Shown here piece by piece: positions 1 to 5,040 of a stretch of DNA of 8,958 bases. Made by a program: the position numbers and the translations under genes. The stretch covers positions 1 through 8,958 of the forward strand of contig CAMNBW010000044.1 of the NCBI GenBank assembly GCA_946533525.1. Reading direction: 5' to 3'. Under the pieces are notes generated by a model that saw only the letters and a program-made list of their open reading frames with translations, made no database searches and was not told the DNA's origin. This DNA is from an uncultured Lachnospiraceae bacterium (GTDB lineage: Bacteria > Bacillota > Clostridia > Lachnospirales > Lachnospiraceae). Positions within the stretch are counted from its first letter, which is position 1. Every line of letters starts with the position of its first letter.

Positions 1-98
1 TGACCGGACCCGGAAAAATCGTAGTACAGACCATGCCGGAGATTGGACTTATCACGAAGATAGCAGACGCAGTCAAAAATATGATACCGAAGAGCTGA
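1..98 (+). CDS. C-terminal end of a probable AIM24/TIGR00266-family protein (partial)
   Basis: The window opens inside this gene. Reading codons from position 3, the last 31 residues begin TGPGKIVVQTMPEIGL and end KNMIPKS before a TGA at 96-98. A TGPGK(I/V)..QTMP stretch close to the C-terminus is typical of bacterial AIM24 (TIGR00266) proteins, which are small beta-rich proteins of unknown biochemical role; that match is from memory of the family. The N-terminal bulk lies outside the window, so neither length nor domain content can be checked. No gene follows in good order: an HD-hydrolase remnant starts within a few bases of the stop. The terminator at 344-387 is the first one downstream and probably ends this transcript. 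The alternative is an unrelated protein that shares a short motif. Confidence 0.6.
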   Translation, partial: TGPGKIVVQTMPEIGLITKIADAVKNMIPKS

Positions 99-100
99 AC

Positions 101-288
101 AGGATAAATTACAGCAGAGTACATCATGAAGAAAACATCATGACGACAAGCTGGCCGAGGACAGCCCGATGGATGAAGTCCTGAAGGATGCGGATGTGAT
201 TCATCATTGTATGAATGACTTATCAAAACCGGTCAAGGAAAAGGAACAGGCACGTTTCGATAAGCTTTGCGCAGAATTTGGAATGTGA
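101..288 (+). pseudogene. C-terminal remnant of a probable HD-domain hydrolase
   Basis: From 130 to the TGA at 286-288 one frame is open and reads HHDDKLAEDSPMDEVLKDAD, then VIHHC, with a highly charged tail ending DKLCAEFGM. The HHDD and KDAD elements suggest the C-terminal part of a small HD-type phosphohydrolase; this is a moderate-confidence recognition. The same frame hits a TGA at 127-129. Upstream of that, another frame reads NYSRVHHE. The 9-bp sequence ACATCATGA occurs twice, 14 bp apart (121-129 and 135-143). Removing one 14-bp unit joins the frames as SRVHHDDKLAED, so a 14-bp duplication probably caused the frameshift. No N-terminal half or plausible start exists, because the AIM24-like stop lies at 98. 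The piece is therefore both truncated and frameshifted. An alternative is a short 39-codon ORF from the ATG at 169, but it has no convincing ribosome-binding site. Confidence 0.45.
121..143 (+). repeat. 9-bp direct repeat marking a 14-bp duplication
   Basis: ACATCATGA is present at 121-129 and again at 135-143, an offset of 14 bp. Because 14 is not a multiple of three, the duplication shifts the reading frame of the HD-like remnant at exactly the place where its two frames meet. Replication slippage is the simplest explanation. Confidence 0.6.
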
Positions 289-309
289 TATTCTTCGATA
301 TAAGAATAT
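288..309. other. Small AT-rich inverted repeat after the HD remnant
   Basis: ATATTCTT (288-295) and AAGAATAT (302-309) are perfect 8-bp arms around a 6-nt loop. No U-run follows, so it is not a convincing terminator. It sits between the remnant stop codon and the tRNA-like fragment. No function can be assigned. Confidence 0.4.
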
Positions 310-310
310 A

Positions 311-338
311 GACCGGGGGACCCGGGAATCGAACCATA
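311..338 (-). other. tRNA 3'-end-like fragment (T-loop and acceptor side only)
   Basis: On the minus strand this reads ATGGTTCGATTCCCGGG and then TCCCCCGGTC. GGTTCGATTCC is the classical T-arm/T-loop sequence of a tRNA, and the following CCCGG plus a 7-nt GTCCCCC would fit the 3' half of the T stem and the 3' acceptor strand. The 5' half of the T stem keeps only GG, and no anticodon or D arm is present upstream, because that side is occupied by the terminator hairpin. No encoded CCA is seen. It is therefore at most a decayed or duplicated tRNA 3' end, of the kind left by elements that integrate into tRNA genes. Chance resemblance remains possible. Confidence 0.3.
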
Positions 339-343
339 ATACT

Positions 344-387
344 AAAACCGCCTATCTTGTGGAGAGCACAGGGTAGGCGGTTTTTTT
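344..387 (+). terminator. Strong intrinsic terminator
   Basis: The arms 344-361 and 367-384 form an 18-bp stem with two G-U pairs and a GAGAG loop (362-366). The core is AAAACCGCCTA pairing with TAGGCGGTTTT. The plus-strand transcript then ends in a run of seven T (381-387). It would stop transcription arriving from the AIM24-like gene. The AAAA on the 5' arm gives a shorter T run (TTTT then AGT) in the other direction, so it could also act weakly on minus-strand transcripts coming from the structured block. Confidence 0.9.
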
Positions 388-394
388 ATGCACA

Positions 395-436
395 GGCCCG
401 TGCAATGTAATATCCCGGCTTTGCCGGGCACGGGCC
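395..436. repeat. Nested GC-rich inverted repeat
   Basis: The outer arms GGCCCGTGC (395-403) and GCACGGGCC (428-436) pair over 9 bp. An inner hairpin CCGGC/GCCGG (415-419/423-427) with a TTT loop sits directly against the right outer arm, leaving an 11-nt one-sided bulge (404-414). No T run follows, so this is not an intrinsic terminator. Confidence 0.75.
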
Positions 437-442
437 GCGCAG

Positions 443-472
443 CGAGTAGGGAGATTGCATCTTCCCTACTCG
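443..472. repeat. 10-bp perfect inverted repeat
   Basis: CGAGTAGGGA (443-452) pairs perfectly with TCCCTACTCG (463-472) around a 10-nt loop; one more G-T pair can form inside. It begins 6 nt after the nested repeat at 395-436, so the two would stack as adjacent helices in an RNA. Neither side has a terminator-type T run. Confidence 0.75.
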
Positions 473-654
473 ATTTATCACAGGGGCGGCGTAATTGATA
501 CAGTGGAACTATTCCGCTCCCCCTGGAGCCGGCAGGGTAATGTCCCGTACAAAAGCCAGGAATATTAAGGAACGCACCTGTTCCGGACGCAGACGGGAGC
601 AAAGAGCACATCATATGACATTGTAAAGGCATATACGTTGCGTTCACCCGCCCG

Positions 655-683
655 TTGACAAAATACAGGGCGAAACGTAGAAT
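655..683 (+). promoter_or_regulatory. Sigma-A promoter of the valS operon
   Basis: The -35 box TTGACA (655-660) is a perfect consensus match. A spacer of exactly 17 bp separates it from TAGAAT (678-683), a 5/6 match to the -10 consensus. Transcription should begin near 690, giving a leader of about 100 nt before valS. It is the only strong promoter seen upstream of the six-gene run and lies just after the structured block. Confidence 0.85.
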
Positions 684-689
684 AGACTA

Positions 690-791
690 GATACATAGTG
701 CGTTACTATGCTTAGCGAAAGACCGACAAGCTCAGTCTTTCCTTAAAAATAAATGGTTAGCGGCTGTTTACGGAAGGGAATTTGAGTAAAA
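690..791 (+). promoter_or_regulatory. valS operon leader with two hairpins, no T-box
   Basis: The predicted 5' untranslated leader contains CATAGT/ACTATG (694-699/705-710) with a GCGTT loop, then GAAAGAC/GTCTTTC (717-723/735-741) with an 11-nt loop. Neither is followed by a U-run, so neither is a terminator. The T-box consensus AGGGTGG.ACCGCG, common before clostridial aminoacyl-tRNA synthetase genes, is absent. Two tiny ORFs occur: ATG at 708 to TAA at 746 (12 codons before the stop) and ATG at 753 to TGA at 785 (10 codons, second codon GTT for valine). Neither has a clear Shine-Dalgarno sequence. Whether the leader regulates valS cannot be decided from sequence alone. Confidence 0.45.
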
Positions 792-3458
792 ATGGGAAAA
801 GAACTTGCCAAAACCTACGATCCCAAGGGGATGGAGGACAGGCTTTACAATAAATGGATAGGAAAAAAATATTTTCATGCGGTGGTGGACAGGAGCAAAA
901 AGCCCTTTACCATAGTTATTCCGCCGCCGAATATAACCGGAAAGCTCCATATGGGCCACGCCCTGGACGAGACGATGCAGGACATCCTTATCCGTTTCAA
1001 GAGGATGCAGGGCTACAATGCGCTTTGGCAGCCGGGCACTGACCACGCCTCGATCGCTACGGAGGTGCGTATCACCAACGAGCTTAAAAAAGAAGGCATA
1101 GACAAGCTGGAGCTCGGAAGAGAGAAATTCCTCGAGCGTGCCTGGGAGTGGAAAAAGGAATACGGCGGAACCATAGTAGAGCAGCTTAAAAAGCTCGGAA
1201 GCTCCTGCGATTGGGACAGGGAGCGCTTCACTATGGACGAGGGCTGCAACAGGGCAGTCAACGAGGTCTTTTGCAGATTATATAAGAAGGGCTGGATCTA
1301 TAAGGGGGCCAGGATCGTAAACTGGTGCCCGGTATGCAAGACCACCATATCCGATGCGGAGGTGGAGTATGAGGAGCAGGCCTCGCATCTTTGGCATATC
1401 AAATATCCGGTCATCGGAACCGACAGATTTATTGAATTCGCCACCACAAGACCCGAGACCATGCTGGGAGATACAGCGGTTGCGGTAAACCCTAACGACG
1501 ACAGGTATAGGGATCTGGTGGGGAAAAAGGTAATGCTTCCTATAATGAACAGGGAGCTGCCGGTGGTTGCCGATGAATACGTGGATATGGAATTCGGAAC
1601 CGGAGTGGTAAAGATCACTCCCGCTCACGACCCCAACGATTTTTACGTAGGCCAGAGGCATAACCTCGAGCTTATAAATATAATGAACGACGACGCCACG
1701 ATAAACGAGAACGGCGGAAAGTATAAGGGTATGGACAGGATGGAGGCGAGGGCCGCCATCGTAAAAGAGCTGGATGAAATGGGCCTTCTGGTAAAGATAG
1801 AGGACTACACCCACGATGTCGGTACCCATGACAGGTGCCATACCACCATCGAGCCCCTGGTAAAGGATCAGTGGTTTGTCAGGATGGACGAGATGATAAA
1901 GCCCGCCGTGAAAGCGGTCAAGGACGGCACGATACGCCTTATCCCGAAGAGGATGGAAAAGACGTATTTCAACTGGACGGACAATATCAAGGACTGGTGC
2001 ATATCCAGGCAGCTCTGGTGGGGACACCGTATTCCGGCTTATTACTGCGACAACTGCGGCGAGCTGGTGGTCGATAAAGAGGAACCCCACGAATGTCCAA
2101 AGTGTAAGGGAACCTCCTTTACACAGGATCCTGATACCCTTGACACCTGGTTTTCCTCGGCCCTGTGGCCCTTCTCGACCCTGGGCTGGCCTGAAAAGAC
2201 GGAGGAGCTCGACTATTTCTATCCTACGGATGTTCTGGTTACCGGCTATGACATTATCTTCTTCTGGGTAATAAGGATGATCTTCTCCGGCTTCGAGCAG
2301 ACGGGCAGGGAGCCCTTCCATACAGTGCTTTTCCACGGTCTTGTCCGGGACGAGCTGGGAAGGAAGATGAGTAAGTCCCTTGGGAACGGTATCGATCCCC
2401 TGGAGGTTATAGATAAATACGGGGCCGACGCCCTGAGGTTTACGCTAATTACCGGAAACGCCCCCGGAAACGATCTGAGATTCTCCGAAAAGAGGATCGA
2501 GGCTTCGAGAAATTTTGCCAATAAGATATGGAATGCCTCCCGGTTTATCATGATGAATCTGGAAGGCAAGAAGATAACGGAGCCAAAGCCCGGCGAGCTC
2601 GAGGACGTGGACAAGTGGGTATTGAGCCGGCTCAACAGCACCGTAAAGGAAGTCACCGACAATATGGAGCGCTTCGAGCTGGGTATAGCCGCGGGCAAGA
2701 TAAACGACTTTATCTGGGAGACGCTGTGCGACTGGTATATCGAGATGGTTAAGCCCAGACTCTATAACAGCGACGACCAGGCTTCACAGAATGCCGCTCT
2801 TCATACCCTGAAGAAGGTGCTCATAGACAGCCTTAAGCTCCTGCATCCCTTCATGCCCTTTATAACGGAGGAGATATACTGCACCTTAAAGGAAGAGACA
2901 GGGGACGAGGGAGCCGAGTCGATAATGATAGCTCCGTGGTGCGAATACGTAAGCGATCTGGGATATGAGACCGAAGAAAAGGAAATAGAGATAATCAAAG
3001 AGGCCATAAGGGGAGTGAGAAATATCCGTTCCCAGATGAATGTGGCTCCTTCAAAGCCGGTTGAGGTTACGGTGGTTTCCAAGGACGAGGAAGTCAGAAA
3101 GACCTTTGAGAAGGGTTCGCTCTTCTTCGGCAAGCTTATTAATTCTGCAAAAATAGATATACGTTCACAGGCGGATATGGATACGAAGGAAGCGGCTTCG
3201 GTAGTTACCGAGCATGTGACCGTATACATTCCTCTGAAGGAGCTTGTGAATATTGAAGAGGAGATAGCCAGGCTTGAAAAGGAGAGCAAAAGGCTCGAAG
3301 GCGAGCTTAAGCGCTCCAATTCGATGCTCTCCAATGAAAAGTTCCTTGCCAAGGCACCCGCCGAAAAGGTTCAGGAGGAAAAGGATAAACTGGCTGGTTA
3401 CGAAAAAATGATGCAGGAAGTTAAGTCAAGAATAGAATCTCTTAAGGGGTTAAAATAA
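792..3458 (+). CDS. valS: Valyl-tRNA synthetase
   Basis: This cytoplasmic class I enzyme joins valine to tRNA-Val using ATP and edits mischarged threonine. The order of domains is complete: the HIGH-type motif HMGH at residues 53-56 preceded by PPPNITGK; the CP1 editing domain (about 195-350) with TTRPETMLGDTA from residue 218 and TPAHDPNDF at 276-284; a zinc-ribbon-like pair of CxxC motifs (C419/C422 and C435/C438); KMSKS at 525-529; an alpha-helical anticodon-binding domain (about 605-760); and the C-terminal coiled-coil arm (about 818-888). The 888-residue length is normal for bacterial ValRS. A TGA lies in frame at 783-785, so the ATG at 792 is the first possible start. The Shine-Dalgarno is mediocre (GGAAGGG at 772-778, about 13 nt away). 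It is the first gene of the operon, with DUF342/FapA-like translation starting 2 nt after its stop. Confidence 0.99.
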   Translation: MGKELAKTYDPKGMEDRLYNKWIGKKYFHAVVDRSKKPFTIVIPPPNITGKLHMGHALDETMQDILIRFKRMQGYNALWQPGTDHASIATEVRITNELKKEGIDKLELGREKFLERAWEWKKEYGGTIVEQLKKLGSSCDWDRERFTMDEGCNRAVNEVFCRLYKKGWIYKGARIVNWCPVCKTTISDAEVEYEEQASHLWHIKYPVIGTDRFIEFATTRPETMLGDTAVAVNPNDDRYRDLVGKKVMLPIMNRELPVVADEYVDMEFGTGVVKITPAHDPNDFYVGQRHNLELINIMNDDATINENGGKYKGMDRMEARAAIVKELDEMGLLVKIEDYTHDVGTHDRCHTTIEPLVKDQWFVRMDEMIKPAVKAVKDGTIRLIPKRMEKTYFNWTDNIKDWCISRQLWWGHRIPAYYCDNCGELVVDKEEPHECPKCKGTSFTQDPDTLDTWFSSALWPFSTLGWPEKTEELDYFYPTDVLVTGYDIIFFWVIRMIFSGFEQTGREPFHTVLFHGLVRDELGRKMSKSLGNGIDPLEVIDKYGADALRFTLITGNAPGNDLRFSEKRIEASRNFANKIWNASRFIMMNLEGKKITEPKPGELEDVDKWVLSRLNSTVKEVTDNMERFELGIAAGKINDFIWETLCDWYIEMVKPRLYNSDDQASQNAALHTLKKVLIDSLKLLHPFMPFITEEIYCTLKEETGDEGAESIMIAPWCEYVSDLGYETEEKEIEIIKEAIRGVRNIRSQMNVAPSKPVEVTVVSKDEEVRKTFEKGSLFFGKLINSAKIDIRSQADMDTKEAASVVTEHVTVYIPLKELVNIEEEIARLEKESKRLEGELKRSNSMLSNEKFLAKAPAEKVQEEKDKLAGYEKMMQEVKSRIESLKGLK

Positions 3459-3460
3459 AT

Positions 3461-4864
3461 ATGGAGATCAGAAGCGACGACGGAAAAAGCTGCAGTATTA
3501 CCTATAAAAACGGGGATATGGAGGCTTATATAAAACTCGGACGGCCTCCGGCAGGGGTTGAATATACCCGCTCGGATATTGAGGAATATCTTAGCGCCAA
3601 CAATGTGAAGTATGGAATAAGGGAATCCCGTATTGCGGCTCTGGTCAAGAAAAAAATATACGGCAGGGATGTTTTGATAGCTGAGGGAACTCCGGCCAAA
3701 GACGGCCAGGATGGCTATTTTGAGTATAAGTTTGATGCAGTGCCCAAAAGCAAGAAGCCTGAAATACGGGCTGACGGTACTGTGGATTACACGAGTATGA
3801 ACGTTATAAAGTGCGTAAAAGAAGGAGATATTCTTGCGATTTACCACCCCTCCGTCAAGGGCGAGGCCGGTATGACGATCAAGGGAGTCGTTGTAAAACC
3901 CAGACCGGCAAGAGACCTTCCGCCTTATGCTTTAAATGGCTGTTCCTATAACGAATCCACCATGACCTATGTGGCGGAGCGTTCAGGCCGTATCGAACTG
4001 ACGAAGAACAAGATGTCCATCCTCGAGGTTCAGGAATATGCCAAAGACATAGATGCGGTCTTCGGCAACGTGGACTTCATGGGGGATGTGATAATACACG
4101 GCAATGTAAAGCCCGGCGTTACGATACGGGCTTTAAAGAGTATAACGGTGGACGGTGTGCTTGAAGGGGCGAACCTCATATCCGGAGAAGATATAGTTGT
4201 AAAGGGAGGCATACTCGGAGGCGGGACAACACAAATATCCTGCGGAGGCGATATGCTTGCCGATTTTGTGGAATATACCACCATAAACGTAAAGGGCAGC
4301 ATTTCGGCCAATTCCTTTTTGGATTGCAAGGTAATGGCGGTGGGGACTATCACTGCTACAGGCAAAATGGGAGCTGTGATCGGCGGAAACGCCTATGGAA
4401 TGCGGGGAATCGAGTGCAGCGCTGCAGGAAATGACGCAAATATAAAGACAGTGCTTTCTGCCGGGGTGAGCAGCAATCTTCAGCGGGAGAAAACACTGAA
4501 CGAGCGAAAGGTAAAAGTATTAATCGAGAGTATAGAGGACCTTAAGAACCAGGCCTATGAACTGGAGAGACTTGCCCGTCTGGGTACTGTCACCGAGGTA
4601 ATGCTCAAACAGAGAAAGACCATAGACGAAGAGATAGAAAAGAAGGAGAAGGAGCTTCAGAGTACGAAGGAAAAACTTTCGGAGCTCATCATGAACATGG
4701 AGGGAACCGAAGACGCCCATATCGTTATCAACGATACGCTGTATGCGGGAACGCTTATCCAGCTCGGGGCCCAGCAGCTTATGGTCACCGAGGACAAACG
4801 GAAGGTGGAATTCATGTTTGACCGGAACAACCAGCTCGTGGGAAGACCGATAATAGATTTCTGA
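3461..4864 (+). CDS. FapA-like (DUF342) beta-helix and coiled-coil protein
   Basis: The 467-residue protein matches the FapA/DUF342 family from memory. It has an N-terminal alpha/beta region, then about residues 185-335 in glycine-rich turns typical of a right-handed beta-helix (GNVDFMGDVIIHGNVKPG, GGDMLADFVEYT, GAVIGGNAYG). A charged coiled coil follows at about 341-414, and a small C-terminal beta domain ends VGRPIIDF. There is no signal peptide or membrane segment, so it should be cytosolic. In Vibrio, FapA is tied to polar flagellar assembly, but many non-flagellar Firmicutes carry relatives of unknown role, and no flagellar gene is visible here. The start is 2 nt after the valS stop with AAGGGG (3444-3449) inside the valS end, which suggests translational coupling. 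Function is open; the family call is firm. Confidence 0.9.
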   Translation: MEIRSDDGKSCSITYKNGDMEAYIKLGRPPAGVEYTRSDIEEYLSANNVKYGIRESRIAALVKKKIYGRDVLIAEGTPAKDGQDGYFEYKFDAVPKSKKPEIRADGTVDYTSMNVIKCVKEGDILAIYHPSVKGEAGMTIKGVVVKPRPARDLPPYALNGCSYNESTMTYVAERSGRIELTKNKMSILEVQEYAKDIDAVFGNVDFMGDVIIHGNVKPGVTIRALKSITVDGVLEGANLISGEDIVVKGGILGGGTTQISCGGDMLADFVEYTTINVKGSISANSFLDCKVMAVGTITATGKMGAVIGGNAYGMRGIECSAAGNDANIKTVLSAGVSSNLQREKTLNERKVKVLIESIEDLKNQAYELERLARLGTVTEVMLKQRKTIDEEIEKKEKELQSTKEKLSELIMNMEGTEDAHIVINDTLYAGTLIQLGAQQLMVTEDKRKVEFMFDRNNQLVGRPIIDF

Positions 4865-4876
4865 TAAGGATATATC

Positions 4877-5014
4877 ATGATAGATTTTGAAGAGGAGTTA
4901 AAAAAATTTCATCCCTTGCCGGAGGTAGACGAGGTGGAGGATGCCATAAGAAATCACGATGTCTCGGATATGATGGATGTTCTTATGGCGCTAATGGAGG
5001 GAAGGAGCGAATAG
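4877..5014 (+). CDS. Small acidic 45-residue protein of unknown function
   Basis: The ORF begins MIDFEEELKKFHPLPEVD and ends ALMEGRSE before TAG at 5012-5014. It has a good Shine-Dalgarno (AAGGA at 4866-4870, 6 nt before the ATG) and sits 12 nt after the FapA-like stop and 26 nt before the next gene. That spacing and the absence of any other use for the interval support a real gene. It has 14 acidic and 4 basic residues and is probably helical: an N-terminal EEELKK stretch, then a Met-rich amphipathic segment DMMDVLMALM near residues 31-40. There is no cysteine, signal peptide or membrane segment. I do not recognise a family. A small adaptor for the FapA-like or TPR partner is possible, but this is inferred from position only. 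Confidence 0.75.
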   Translation: MIDFEEELKKFHPLPEVDEVEDAIRNHDVSDMMDVLMALMEGRSE

Positions 5015-5040
5015 CTGCTTTAAATTAAGGAGAGTAGGCC

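Larger units (their letters stand above)
388..654. other. 267-bp intergenic block rich in inverted repeats, no credible gene
   Basis: Between the terminator and the valS promoter there is no ORF with a sensible start, ribosome-binding site or recognisable protein. The block does hold at least four stem-loops: a nested GC-rich hairpin (395-436), a 10-bp hairpin (443-472), AGTGGAA/TTCCGCT around a 3-nt loop (502-518, one G-T pair), and TCCCGT/ACGGGA (543-548/593-598) enclosing GGAAC/GTTCC (569-573/580-584). A further CCCTG/CAGGG pair lies at 521-537. Such density fits a structured non-coding RNA or a non-coding palindromic repeat element. It does not match T-box, tmRNA, RNase P, SRP or 5S signatures that I know. 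The strand of any transcript is not clear. Confidence 0.5.

Noticed and set aside
342..647. 101-codon minus-strand ORF through the repeat-rich block
   Set aside because: It runs straight through the terminator hairpin and the inverted repeats, has no good ribosome-binding site, is rich in Cys, Pro and Gly in a way expected from palindromic GC-rich DNA, and matches no family I know.
717..744. Leader hairpin GAAAGAC/GTCTTTC as an attenuator
   Set aside because: It has only 7 bp, an 11-nt loop and is followed by CCTTAAAAAT with no U-run, so termination there is unlikely.
388..791. T-box riboswitch before valS
   Set aside because: The conserved AGGGTGG.ACCGCG sequence is absent from the whole interval, and no terminator lies between the promoter and valS. 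The AGGGTAGGCGG at 370-380 is just the 3' arm of the upstream terminator.
1278..2336. 352-codon minus-strand ORF inside valS
   Set aside because: It lies wholly within the confidently identified valS coding frame and reads as an antisense shadow, with no recognisable motif or start signal.
2801..3352. 183-codon Ser/Leu-rich minus-strand ORF in the 3' part of valS
   Set aside because: The Ser/Leu/Ile bias is what the complement of a Lys/Glu-rich coiled coil gives. It overlaps the valS anticodon and coiled-coil regions completely.
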